A stretch of DNA of 64,000 nucleotides, taken from NCBI GenBank assembly GCA_040768665.1, contig JAXGMN010000011.1, positions 62,001 to 126,000 on the forward strand. Reading direction: 5' to 3'. Origin of the DNA: JABWBD01 sp040768665 (lineage in GTDB: Bacteria > Planctomycetota > Planctomycetia > Pirellulales > Thermoguttaceae). The position numbers and the translations under genes were made by a program. This document shows, in pieces, positions 34,001 to 42,126 of the stretch; positions within the stretch are counted from its first letter, which is position 1; every line of letters begins with the position of its first letter. The notes beneath the pieces are model-generated. The model was given only the letters and a program-made list of their open reading frames with translations, made no database searches and was not told where the DNA came from.

Positions 34001-34222
34001 GAAGTCGGCCGACTCGGGCACCGCATGAAAGGGACCGTGGTCTACCTTGGCGCGCATCCGGCCAAGGAAGCGGCTCTGCGTGTGGAGCGGTTCTGCAAGT
34101 GCTCCGGCGGCACTCTCTCCGAAGCTGAGGAAGCCATCGACGCGCTTGAGCATGAGTGCATCGCCCTGAAGGCCGCGCTGGTCCGGCATCCACTGGCGGC
34201 CGAGCCGCCGAAGGAAAAATGA
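31010..34222 (+). CDS. Hybrid histidine kinase REC-PAS-PAS-GAF-HK-REC-HPt
   Basis: 1070 residues, soluble. Domains: receiver 1 (about 5-120; VEDESIVAEDL acidic pocket, Asp55 in LVLMDISLHGPMDGIE, KPF Lys); PAS 1 (130-250, ITFVNPVAEALTGW); PAS 2 (265-375, SLNHRIFGVP-like sequence NHRIFGVPKGTPLSYETF); GAF (385-540); HisKA with His569 in NMSHELRTPMNAILGM; HATPase (N-box LLNLAGNAIKFTERGEV, G1 DTGIGIP, G2 GGTGLGLSI); receiver 2 (about 805-925; Asp858 in VILMDVQMPGMNGLEA); and an HPt domain with His1004 in LGHRMKGTVVYLGA. No output domain or cognate regulator adjoins it, so the phosphate would pass by the HPt to a regulator elsewhere. The receiver at the N-terminus suggests input from another kinase. 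Confidence 0.95.
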   Translation: MSKANILIVEDESIVAEDLASKLRRLGYEIAGIASEGNDAVALACGERPQLVLMDISLHGPMDGIEAADTIRRRHDVPVIYLTTHSDPATFARAKITDPFGYILKPFDERDLAAQIELALYKHQADRQLRQQHEWLRVMLTSIGDAVIATDAEGRITFVNPVAEALTGWKAEEAAGQPVQCVFRVMNEETGEPLEEPVARVLREGRAVELANHAALVTKDGRAVPVEDSAAPILDAAGRVIGVVLVFHDVTEKRRADEALRQSREDLDLAQEVGQIGWWRLDTRRNVLSWSDQNHRIFGVPKGTPLSYETFLSIVHPDDRHHVDTHWNAALRGEPYDVEHRIVADGQVKWVREKAYLEFGERGELLGGFGTTQDITGRKRAEDRAALLSDVTAQLLASAHPQQIVETLCRRVIDHLGCHVFFNFLLDDESGRLHLNACAGISEEAAREIEWLDLGVAVCGCVARDGCRIVAPHIQTTPDPRTEMIRGFGIQAYACHPLINQNQTIGTLSFGSRTRPTFADDELELMRAVADHVAIAMQRVRLLESLKRHARAAEAANEAKSQFLANMSHELRTPMNAILGMIDVALPKTTDPTVLDCLQTAKGSADLLLTLLNDLLDSAKIDSGKLELESAPFSLRRMLAQITHVLSVRASEKGLSFYCRVPDQTPDAVVGDRMRLQQVLLNLAGNAIKFTERGEVEISLHALSHDGEACLEFAVRDTGIGIPHSGLERLFQPFAQADASMARRFGGTGLGLSICKRLVEMMGGTISVESELGRGSTFFFAIRLPLASEVPPDFQAPAVLPSPACGPLRVLLVEDNPANQKLATYILQDRGHMVEIAGDGEEAICLTEQNRYDVILMDVQMPGMNGLEATEAIRKRESGNSQVPIIAMTAHAMRGDRERCLAAGMDGYLSKPVNVQEMIGLVEALGCGGVASLQLDSVSSSPKALSPTTTLVFNPDEAVTRCFNSADMVSQMIRCFYDEVENLFPQMRAALQKGDLVEVGRLGHRMKGTVVYLGAHPAKEAALRVERFCKCSGGTLSEAEEAIDALEHECIALKAALVRHPLAAEPPKEK

Positions 34223-34624
34223 AACACCTCCCGGGGCTGGCGCCGTCTCACCGCGCCCGCAGCGGGCCCGCCTCAACGGCCAGGCGACGACCCGGGTGAT
34301 ACCCTCGAGTCGGATGCTGTGGCGGGCTCGGTAGTGGTCCCGACAGGTCCGAGGGTGCGGATTCTAGCGGCGGCCGAGCCCGCGGATTTTCGCAACGGTA
34401 CGGCCAAGCGGGTCCGGAGCCAGCCCCCGTTTGTGGACCACGCCCAGCGATTCAGCCCCTAAGACGAACCTATACTTGCAGGAGAGACGGAAAAACCCTG
34501 GGGTGATGAAAAAAGGGTTTTGCTCCGCAAGACCGTGAATCTTCTCTCCCATTCACCCATCATACTTGCGGTGCCCGGCCCTTTTTTCATCAGACCCGAA
34601 AACTCCCTATCAACGAGGCCCGGG
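34223..34624. other. Intergenic, no gene
   Basis: No gene. Contains a weak hairpin aaaaccct...agggtttt (34492-34521) just before the next gene and a GC-rich segment 'ggagccagcccccgttt' (34410-34427) similar to one at 43473-43490. Confidence 0.4.
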
Positions 34625-36949
34625 ATGAATCGGTCCCAAGTCCTTCAGATTTCTACCGTTGCCGCAATCCGGGAGGCCGCGCCGCAATGGGATGATCTCT
34701 GGCACCGCAGCGAGGCCGCCATCCCGACGCTCCGCGCGGAACTGGTCGCGCAGTGGTTGGAACACTTCGCCCCGCGCAGCCGGGTTTGCGTCCTGGCGGT
34801 GCACGACGAGGGGAAGTGGTTGGCCGTACTGCCGTTGGTATGGAATCTCCGGTGGCGATTGCCCGTCGGCGGAATGACGACGAACGAGTGGTCGTCCAGC
34901 GGCGACCTGCTCGTCGATCCCCGAGCCGAAGCCGCCGTATTCGACGCGTTGGCCGATGCACTCGGGCACGCCGCGTTGCCACTGGTCTGCCTTGATGGAG
35001 TGCCGATCGATGCGCCGCGTTGGCAAGCAATGTGCGAAGCACTCCGCCGGCGCCGCGTGGCAACTGAGATTCGTCAGCAGTTGCCGATCGGACTGATCCA
35101 ACTCCAGCCCAATTGGGAGCGGTTCGAGCAAAGCCTCGCCAAGAAGGATCGCCAGAAGGTGGCCCGGTGCGGCCGGCGCCTGGAAGAAAAAGGGAGCGTC
35201 GAACTCGAATGGCTCACCAACCTTGCCCCGAGCGAAGTGGAGCCCTATTTCCGTACGGCCATGGAGATCGAGCATCGCGGCTGGAAGGGCGAGGCCGGAA
35301 CGTCGGTGCTCGGCACGCCCGGACGGTATGAGTTCTTCCTGCGGCAAGCCCGCCAGCTCGCGGCCTGGGGTCAGTTGGAACTGGCCCTGCTTCGCTGCGG
35401 CGGCAGGCCCGTGTCGTTCGTATATGGCTATGGAGCCAAGGGGATCTCGTACTGGCACAAGATCGGCTATCTGCCGGACGAGGCATGCTGCTCGCCGGGC
35501 CAGCTCTTGCAGTGGGAACTGCTGCGGCGATTGCACGATCTGCCCGGTCGAACCGCCGTAGACACGCTGGGGCCACTCACCCGCGCGCTGGCGATGTGGA
35601 ACCCGACGCCTTACCGCACGGGACGCTTGCTGGTGGCCGGTGGTGTGGCGGGTCGGCCGATTCTCGCGGCCGTGAACCGCGCGTCAGCTCTCCGAAACGG
35701 CTGCCGCGATCGAATGAGCCTGAGAAAAAGAGACTCCTCGCCCGAAAGTGAAATCCGAGAAATTCCTGTGAACCGAAAGCAAAGCCGACGCCTTCCCCAT
35801 TTCCGATTGGGAGACCTCGTCGAGGTCCGCAGCAAAGACGAAATCCTTGCCACGCTCGATGCCCGCGGCAGCCTGGACGGCTTGCCTTTCATGCCCGAGA
35901 TGGCCCGGTATTGTGGCGGCCGATTCCGCGTCTTCCGCCGGGTGGAGAAGGTTTTTCTCGATCACGCGTACGAAGTCCGCCGCATGAAAGATGCCGTCTT
36001 GCTGGAGTCATTACGCTGCGAGGGCACGTCCGGAAACGGATGCCAAATGGGCTGCATGCTCATCTGGAAAGAAGGATGGTTGAAACCCGTCACCGAAAGC
36101 GGAGCCGTCGGGCCTGCCCGGCCACAACAGGCGGCCGGGTCGGTTGCGAGTGCTCCTCGGCCGGCGACAACCATGGCGCGGCAGCAGAATGCGGCTTGCT
36201 CGATAACCGATGCCGGTGTTTCCCAGCTCCCCATTCTCCAGCCTCGGCGCGTCTCATGCCAGGCGACGGAGCTGGTTCACGCGACGACGCCACTTCCCTG
36301 GTGGGACGTTCGCCAATACGTTCGCGATTGGACGTCCGGGCAGATACCGCTCGACCAGGTCCTCCAGATGCTCTGGATCCTGGTCCGCAGTAAGGTGCGG
36401 CGGCTGTGCGGAAGACCGCCGCAAGCGACCGTACGGGGAACGCTGTCGAAGACGCCCGCCGAGCGGCTGAACCTTCAGCCGGGCGATCTCGTGGAGGTGA
36501 AGAGCAAGGAAGAGATTCAAGCCACCTTGGACGAAGAGGGCAAAAACCGCGGACTGGGCTTCGGAGGCGATATGGTCAACTACTGCGGCCGCCGTTATCG
36601 TGTGGCCAAACGCGTAGAGAAATTAGTCGTCGAGTGGACGGGGGAGATGCGGCCTGTCCGGGACACGGTGGCCCTGGAGGGGGTCACGTGCATGGCACTG
36701 GAGCTGCGAGGCTGCCCACGGAATTGCTACCATCTCTGGCGTGAAATCTGGCTGCGCAAGGTGGAAGAGCCTGTCGACGACGGCCGCCACCGGACGCTCC
36801 CCGAGGTCCAAAGCGCCAGCGGTTCGCCCCAGGCTCTCCCGCTGCTGAACCTGACCGCCATGATGGAATCACCGCTCGACAACGCCACGCGCGAGCCGTC
36901 GGGTAGTTTGCTCATGTTCACGCGACCCCGGCCGGACGGGCGTGTCTGA
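34625..36949 (+). CDS. CelD/BcsL-type acetyltransferase fused to two copies of a Cys-containing domain
   Basis: 774 residues from ATG 34625 (TTG 34520 is upstream in frame). Residues 1-350 are a GNAT-fold acyltransferase of the CelD/BcsL type: VLAVHDEGKWLAVLPLVWNL, SLAKKDRQKVARCGRRLEEK, AMEIEHRGWKGEAGT, and SFVYGYGAKGISYWHKIGY, a region shared with polysaccharide-synthesis proteins. Residues about 390-490 and 612-712 are two copies of one domain: GDLVEVRSKDEILATLD / GDLVEVKSKEEIQATLD, then YCGGRFRVFRRVEK / YCGRRYRVAKRVEK, then CEGTSGNGCQMGCMLIWKE / CMALELRGCPRNCYHLWRE. The Cys set (one early, three late) suggests metal binding. A Gln/Pro/Ala linker separates the copies. I have seen this Cys-domain only in proteins without assigned function. 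Confidence 0.85.
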   Translation: MNRSQVLQISTVAAIREAAPQWDDLWHRSEAAIPTLRAELVAQWLEHFAPRSRVCVLAVHDEGKWLAVLPLVWNLRWRLPVGGMTTNEWSSSGDLLVDPRAEAAVFDALADALGHAALPLVCLDGVPIDAPRWQAMCEALRRRRVATEIRQQLPIGLIQLQPNWERFEQSLAKKDRQKVARCGRRLEEKGSVELEWLTNLAPSEVEPYFRTAMEIEHRGWKGEAGTSVLGTPGRYEFFLRQARQLAAWGQLELALLRCGGRPVSFVYGYGAKGISYWHKIGYLPDEACCSPGQLLQWELLRRLHDLPGRTAVDTLGPLTRALAMWNPTPYRTGRLLVAGGVAGRPILAAVNRASALRNGCRDRMSLRKRDSSPESEIREIPVNRKQSRRLPHFRLGDLVEVRSKDEILATLDARGSLDGLPFMPEMARYCGGRFRVFRRVEKVFLDHAYEVRRMKDAVLLESLRCEGTSGNGCQMGCMLIWKEGWLKPVTESGAVGPARPQQAAGSVASAPRPATTMARQQNAACSITDAGVSQLPILQPRRVSCQATELVHATTPLPWWDVRQYVRDWTSGQIPLDQVLQMLWILVRSKVRRLCGRPPQATVRGTLSKTPAERLNLQPGDLVEVKSKEEIQATLDEEGKNRGLGFGGDMVNYCGRRYRVAKRVEKLVVEWTGEMRPVRDTVALEGVTCMALELRGCPRNCYHLWREIWLRKVEEPVDDGRHRTLPEVQSASGSPQALPLLNLTAMMESPLDNATREPSGSLLMFTRPRPDGRV

Positions 36950-37101
36950 CCACTTGCGAGACGTCCACGCTGCCCTCGTGCGTTCAACTACGAAGGCTCC
37001 GACTACAGTACTTTCGAGGCTCAGTTGCATGGCTTCCGAACTTTCTGCAGCGGAGTTATGCCGTGCCTGGCGGGGCTTTCGTCATTCTCACCGACCTCGT
37101 C

Positions 37102-38790
37102 TCAATCGCCCACCGGCGCAGGCGCGGGACTGATAGGCGAACTCCCGGCAGGCGGTGCAGGGAGTACCGACATCAGGATCGACGTATCGGGAGCCTCGCC
37201 GGAGTAGAAAGCGACGAAGTGTGTATTCCCGATAGCGGTGGCATTCGCGTTTCCCGCATCGACTGTGATCTGACTACCGGTAGCGACGGCTTCGGAAGGA
37301 GGCCAGTTCAGTGGGTGGTCAAACACGCGGTCTGGATCAACGACTCGACGCCGCAAGATCCCGCGCTTCGGACCACGCTGATAGTAATAGTTGCTCAGCA
37401 AGCCGGTGTGAGCGTCGAGGATCAGGCTCGGCGTGGAAATAAGGACATCGCCGATGTTTGTTTGCGAGCGTTTCCACGTCGCACCGTAGTCGGAGGAAAC
37501 CAACTGGAATTGAGATCGCGTCGTGGTGATGCCCCCAATTTCCGTCCGCCCAACTGCCAGAATCTTGCCATCGCCGAGGTAAACTGCGGCGGGCTCGGTT
37601 GGCCACTGGTCTTTGGTCAGCTCGGATTCGATGATGGTCTGCTTCCAGGTTGCGCCGCCGTCCTTGCTGGTGAGCGTTCCCCACGAGTGATTTGGGCCGT
37701 CGTCGCCATAGTTTCCTGCGAACCAGAGTGCCATGAGCCCGACCGTGGGGACTTCGAAGACGTCGGTGATCTGTATGGGCGCCGGTTCGAGCTTCGGCGT
37801 CGCGATGAGTTGGAATGTTACGCCATCGGTGGTGCGGTAGAGGTCGTGGAGCCAGTCCGATCCCACTCGACGCACCCAGAGGAGCATCGCACCGGTGGAA
37901 TCCAGCCCCTTCCCGACGGCGACGTCACCGTAGCCCGGCGTGTTGGCAACAACCGTTTCAGGCGTCCACGTCTTTCCGCCGTCCGTGGATGTGCGAGCGT
38001 AGACGGCGCGGGCGTCTTCGCCGATCGTGTGCGCCGAGCCTCGGCTGTACGCGCAGACCAGCTTCTCTCCGATGGCCTGGATCATTGGCCACGAGTCGTA
38101 GCCGTCGCCCTCCTGCACGACACGCGGCTTGGGGAGCGCCTTGAGCGGCGTCACCTTGACCATCGCCAGGCCCGTGGGGCGGGTGAACGAATCGGCGGGA
38201 TCCGCAGGCTCCCGCTGAACGCGCACCGACAGGGGCGCGCTGGGCTCCACTGCGTAGTACGGGTCCAGGACGATGGTCCGCGAGTGGAACGGTGCGGCTG
38301 GAAGCGGCGTTCGCACCGAGTCGCCCAAAGAGTGCCGGGCGGTGAACGGCGCATCCTCCACCATCTGCGAGAGGTGGACCCTGTAGACATCTTCATAGTC
38401 GGGGCTCGTCGCCTCGTCCGTCGTGGTGACGACGATCTCGACCTTCACGGCGGCGCACTCACTGGGGAAGCCGTTCACGATGCCAACGACGGACTGCCCA
38501 GGCGTGATGCCCGACAGCGACCACACCGGGATGTGCGTGGAGTGGCTCGACATGAGCACTAACGAAGGTGTGCCTGTTGCGATCGACATGTTGGTTGCAG
38601 TCAGGCAGGCCGGGGACTCCTGGCGCATGCAAGAAGGTCGCTTTTCACCCCGTCGTGCGCCATTCCGCAGAACCGCCTGACTTTTTTCGGTGGGTGAATC
38701 GACAGGATCGTCCGCCCCGAAGCTGGTGGCGGTGGTGGAGGCAAGCAGCGCAAACAACAGGTAAGCAATAAGAGAAGTTCGCATCATCAT
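37102..38790 (-). CDS. Secreted sialidase/BNR-repeat propeller protein
   Basis: 562 residues with a signal peptide (RTSLIAYLLFALLASTTATS, residues 4-23). After a 190-residue N-terminal beta domain comes a six-blade propeller marked by Asp-boxes STDGGKTWTPE, SKDGGATWKQT and SSDYGATWKRS. Blade-1 DGYDSWPMIQAIGEKLVCAYS carries the start of the catalytic-like face, but the Arg triad of true sialidases is not evident, so it may be another BNR glycosidase or a lectin-like protein. It is the last gene of a same-strand run of four secreted proteins (37-45 kb). Confidence 0.8.
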   Translation of the reverse strand: MMMRTSLIAYLLFALLASTTATSFGADDPVDSPTEKSQAVLRNGARRGEKRPSCMRQESPACLTATNMSIATGTPSLVLMSSHSTHIPVWSLSGITPGQSVVGIVNGFPSECAAVKVEIVVTTTDEATSPDYEDVYRVHLSQMVEDAPFTARHSLGDSVRTPLPAAPFHSRTIVLDPYYAVEPSAPLSVRVQREPADPADSFTRPTGLAMVKVTPLKALPKPRVVQEGDGYDSWPMIQAIGEKLVCAYSRGSAHTIGEDARAVYARTSTDGGKTWTPETVVANTPGYGDVAVGKGLDSTGAMLLWVRRVGSDWLHDLYRTTDGVTFQLIATPKLEPAPIQITDVFEVPTVGLMALWFAGNYGDDGPNHSWGTLTSKDGGATWKQTIIESELTKDQWPTEPAAVYLGDGKILAVGRTEIGGITTTRSQFQLVSSDYGATWKRSQTNIGDVLISTPSLILDAHTGLLSNYYYQRGPKRGILRRRVVDPDRVFDHPLNWPPSEAVATGSQITVDAGNANATAIGNTHFVAFYSGEAPDTSILMSVLPAPPAGSSPISPAPAPVGD

Positions 38791-38806
38791 TTCTCCCTCA
38801 ATTGCA

Positions 38807-38910
38807 GGCGTAACCGTTTACGGGCGGAGAAGAGGGGGACAGGTCCATGTTTTCGGCCAACGTCTTTGTCGCCAAAGTGCATCGAATGGCCGAAAAATGG
38901 ACCAGTCCCC
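38807..38910. repeat. GGGGACAGGTCCATG palindrome with shared leader
   Basis: Leader ggcgtaaccgtttacggg (38807-38824) as at 30907. Then ggggacaggtccatgttttc (38835-) pairs with gaaaaatggaccagtcccc ending at 38910 around a 24-base loop. Between the sialidase-like and heparinase genes. Confidence 0.85.
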
Positions 38911-38924
38911 GACCTTGGATTGCT

Positions 38925-41900
38925 TCACCTGGCATCGGACGCCACGATCTTACCTGTTTCGTCCGTCCGCACAACGGCAACGTGCCCCTGAAGCGGCCGG
39001 CCGGCCAGCGTCAGCGAACGCTGCTGGCCGCGGGGAGCGATGTAGAGGTAATCGGTACCCGATGCCTGCTCTACGCTCACCAACGCGCCGCCGTCGCGAT
39101 TTTCGAGGGTTGCCTTGACCGGCGGCCGCTGGCCGTCAAACGGGGTCAATACCCAGGCGAGCGTTGCCGGTCCGCCGGCCTTGTAGCGGTAATCGAGCAC
39201 GGGAATCGGCCTTCTTCTGCTGGCGGGCGCAAAGCCGAGCACGGGATCCTCTCGCCCCTTGACGATTTCCAAGGCGAGCCCCGCGGAGGACGCCGGGGTG
39301 ACCATCAGGTTGGCCACGCCTTGATCCGTCCCCCAGGCGGCCAGTGTTCCGGGATCGTGCGTCGCCTCCTCGTTGTTGAGGTGCCAGAGGATGTCGTATG
39401 TGTGCTCAGCGTCGGAGTGCAACCGGTCGACGACGATCCAGTAGTCGGGCCGGACAAACACCACGGTCCGCTCGTGGTCGACGTCGATCCGGCGGTCCGG
39501 TCCGTAGCCGCTCGTGTAGATGCCGTCGGCCGCGTCGAAGACCTCGCCGGTGGCCCAGAAGTTGTCCAAGGGCTCTTGGGTTTCGTAGGTTTCCTTGAGC
39601 CCGCCGCGGTGCTGTTGCTGGCCGTCGACGAGGATCGTGTTGTGCGCCCAGGTGCCCAGCACGTAGCGGCGGTACTTGCTGCGGTCGTAGCTATAGGTGC
39701 CCGCCTCGGTCAAGAGCACCCGGCCGCGGCCGTAGAGAAACATCGACAGCTTGTCCTCGTGCTGGTGGCCGATGCCATAGGGGCCCGACTCGAAGAGCGC
39801 GTAGAGATCGCCGGGCCCCCAGCCGGACCGCATGACGTATTGCCCGGCGTAGGGAAAGGCGACGGAGATGTACTCCGGCGCCCGGCCTTCGACACCGCCG
39901 GTCGCCGCCCAACGGAAGTCTTCGCGGTCGAACAGTTCGGCGCCCTCGGCGAGCGAAGAGATGACGGCGGTGTAGCCGGCATCGTTCAGCGGCGGGAGCC
40001 GCCCTTCCGGCGTCATCGCACGGAGGTTGTAGTCGTACATCCGCTCAAGACGCTCCAGATAGGCTTTCGGCATCGGGACTTCGTTGGACAGCGCGAACTT
40101 GTACAGCCCGACGAAGTTGCCTCGCGCGACCTGGTGATAGCCGGTGGTCAATTCTTTCTGGGCGCCGTCGGGATAGACCTGGCGATCGAGTTCCAGGGTG
40201 AGCCGGTCGACGGCCGTCTTGAGCCAGGTCGACGCCTCGCGGCACTCCGGCAGCAGGATGCCCAGGTGGCCCAGGCCGTTGCACTCCATGGTCACCCAAT
40301 TGCCTCCGTGCTCGGGGTGCTCGAGGGTGATCCGCATGAGATGGTGCGCATGTTCAATCCACGACTTGATGAATGTCACCAGGTCGTCGGGCGCAAGCGA
40401 GGGCGACCCGAGGAAGTAGTAGAGCGAATCGGGCCAGGAGCCGGAGCAGCGAATGCCAGCCTCGATGGTCCGCCACGTGAGCGTGTTGTTCCCGGTGCCA
40501 AACAGCGGGTAGGGGTTGTCTTCGACCCAATCGCGCATCTGGGCGATCCACTCCTTGGCATACTTTTCATCGCCCGTCTGCCAGTAGGCTTCGCCGAGCG
40601 TCCGCCATTGTCCGAAGCGGTTGAGGCCATAGGTCCACTCCTTGGTGAACGCCGGCTCATCGGGCGAATACTTGTTCGACTCCCAGTCGATGTCGTCGCC
40701 GAGGTGGTAGCCGTCGTGGAGATGCTCGAGCACCCGGTCGGCGTTTTCGACGTTGGGCGTGTCGGAGTCGGCGGTGAGGGTGATCACGTCGCCGGTGGCC
40801 TTGGCCGAGTAGACCCAGAGCCGCAGTGCATCAAATTTCCGCCAGTCGTGCGGAAGGTCGGTCAGCCGCAGACCGGGCCGCGAGGGCAACTGCGACCAGA
40901 TGCCGGCCTGTTGCCCCACTTTGACGAACTCCCGCGTCGGCTGCAGACCGCCCCATCGCCGGAAATCCTCGGCCGTTTCGAAGTCGCCCAGCGAGACCGG
41001 CTCGCCGCCGACCAGTTCGACCGCATCAAAGACGAGCACCGTCTCGGGACTGGGAGTGCGGTCGCCGTAGGTCGAGCTGAAGGCCAGCGAGTTGATGTAG
41101 TGCCAGCCGATGGGCTTTCGCGCTTTGCCCCATTGCTCTAAGGGAAGCGTCAGCAGTTTCCAGCCCGTCCAGTCGATCGCGATCCGCGTGACGAAATAGT
41201 CCCATCCTTCGCTGCCGCCGGTGATCGCTCCGTCCCGGTTGGGCCGGCGGCGCCAGTCGAACCACCAGTTGGGCTGCCGGCGCGACCGCATGTGTTCCAG
41301 GAACGCGGCCTTGGCTGCGTCGAGGTCGCCGGCCTCGACGGCCTTGCGGACGGCAACCAGATCCTCGCGCGCCAGGTCGAGGCTGTCGAAAAAGTCTCGG
41401 TCGGTCATCCGCGGGCCAGGCCGAGGCGGATCGTACTCGATGCGAATGTCGTCGATGAGCACGTCGGCTTCGGGGTTGGGCGTGTTGCCCCAGCCGCTGG
41501 CCGTAAACCGCAGACTATCGATTTGATCCCAGCCCCGCGGCTCGCGGGTGCCGCCCGTGCCGCCGATGGGAAGGATCAATTCCTTCCAGCCCTGGAAGTC
41601 CAGCCGCACGCCGTATCCCCAGTAGTCGCTCCCTTCAGTCTTGGGGTTTTCGGAAGTGACAAGGATCATGAAGCGGGCATCGACGGGCCTGGCATTATGA
41701 ATCCAAAGGCGGAGGAGGTTGAAGCCGCTGAAGTCCTGCGGGACACCGGGCACGGAGAAGCCGGTCGTCTGGGGATGGTTTCTCCAGCGGACCGCGCCCT
41801 GCCCCTGTTTCACATCGGTCCGCTCGACCAGCAGACCGTCGACGCCGCCGGTGATATCGCAATCCCAGATCGTGCGGCTTTGCGGTCCAGTTTCCGCGGC

Positions 41901-41969
41901 CAAAGCAGCGCAGGAGGCCGCGGCCAGGAGGCAGAGTAGGGTCGAAAGGATTCGTAGCGGGATGATCAT
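38925..41969 (-). CDS. Secreted heparinase II/III-family polysaccharide lyase
   Basis: 1014 residues with signal peptide (LRILSTLLCLLAAASCAALA). Residues 30-185 and 215-330 are two jelly-roll-like modules (FSGFNLLRLWIHNARPVDAR, WTGWKLLTLPLEQWGKARK, 'DDIRIEYD'), probably glycan-binding. An (alpha/alpha) toroid follows (about 400-660), with RTIEAGIRCSGSWPDSLYYF, NWVTMECNGLGHLGILLPE and ELTTGYHQVARGNFVGLYKF. The beta-sheet domain has the family catalytic stretch with His735 and His737 in YGIGHQHEDKLSMFLYGRG, then TYSYDRSKYRRYVLGTWAHN and DHERTVVFVRPDYWIVVDRL. These lyases cut uronic-acid-containing glycans by beta-elimination; the substrate cannot be read. It ends 14 bases after a palindromic repeat. 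Confidence 0.9.
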   Translation of the reverse strand: MIIPLRILSTLLCLLAAASCAALAAETGPQSRTIWDCDITGGVDGLLVERTDVKQGQGAVRWRNHPQTTGFSVPGVPQDFSGFNLLRLWIHNARPVDARFMILVTSENPKTEGSDYWGYGVRLDFQGWKELILPIGGTGGTREPRGWDQIDSLRFTASGWGNTPNPEADVLIDDIRIEYDPPRPGPRMTDRDFFDSLDLAREDLVAVRKAVEAGDLDAAKAAFLEHMRSRRQPNWWFDWRRRPNRDGAITGGSEGWDYFVTRIAIDWTGWKLLTLPLEQWGKARKPIGWHYINSLAFSSTYGDRTPSPETVLVFDAVELVGGEPVSLGDFETAEDFRRWGGLQPTREFVKVGQQAGIWSQLPSRPGLRLTDLPHDWRKFDALRLWVYSAKATGDVITLTADSDTPNVENADRVLEHLHDGYHLGDDIDWESNKYSPDEPAFTKEWTYGLNRFGQWRTLGEAYWQTGDEKYAKEWIAQMRDWVEDNPYPLFGTGNNTLTWRTIEAGIRCSGSWPDSLYYFLGSPSLAPDDLVTFIKSWIEHAHHLMRITLEHPEHGGNWVTMECNGLGHLGILLPECREASTWLKTAVDRLTLELDRQVYPDGAQKELTTGYHQVARGNFVGLYKFALSNEVPMPKAYLERLERMYDYNLRAMTPEGRLPPLNDAGYTAVISSLAEGAELFDREDFRWAATGGVEGRAPEYISVAFPYAGQYVMRSGWGPGDLYALFESGPYGIGHQHEDKLSMFLYGRGRVLLTEAGTYSYDRSKYRRYVLGTWAHNTILVDGQQQHRGGLKETYETQEPLDNFWATGEVFDAADGIYTSGYGPDRRIDVDHERTVVFVRPDYWIVVDRLHSDAEHTYDILWHLNNEEATHDPGTLAAWGTDQGVANLMVTPASSAGLALEIVKGREDPVLGFAPASRRRPIPVLDYRYKAGGPATLAWVLTPFDGQRPPVKATLENRDGGALVSVEQASGTDYLYIAPRGQQRSLTLAGRPLQGHVAVVRTDETGKIVASDAR

Positions 41970-42015
41970 GGTCCGGCCTCGGGCTGTTGAAAAAAAGTGT
42001 TGAGGGGACAGGCAA

Positions 42016-42126
42016 CTAGTGCTCCGTCAAAGTTGGAGTGACGGGTAGCGGAAGTCGTGAGACTTCGGGCCACGAACTCGCACGAGTTCGGCTACACCCG
42101 TCAAAGGAAGATTGCTGGAGCACTAG
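42016..42126. repeat. ctagtgctcc terminal-inverted-repeat element (111 bp)
   Basis: Ends ctagtgctcc (42016-42025) and ggagcactag (42117-42126) are perfect inverses, with inner gtcaaa / gtagc...gctac matches (gggtagc at 42054-, gctacaccc at 42091-). MITE-like. Its right end supplies the stop codon of the following minus-strand gene. The left side is preceded by gggctgttgaaaaaaagtg and ggggacagg (41981-42013), another pair of repeat ends. Confidence 0.8.

Noticed and set aside
38847..41141. 764-residue plus-strand frame opposite the heparinase gene
   Set aside because: Antisense shadow of a gene with signal peptide and catalytic His; no motif in the plus frame.
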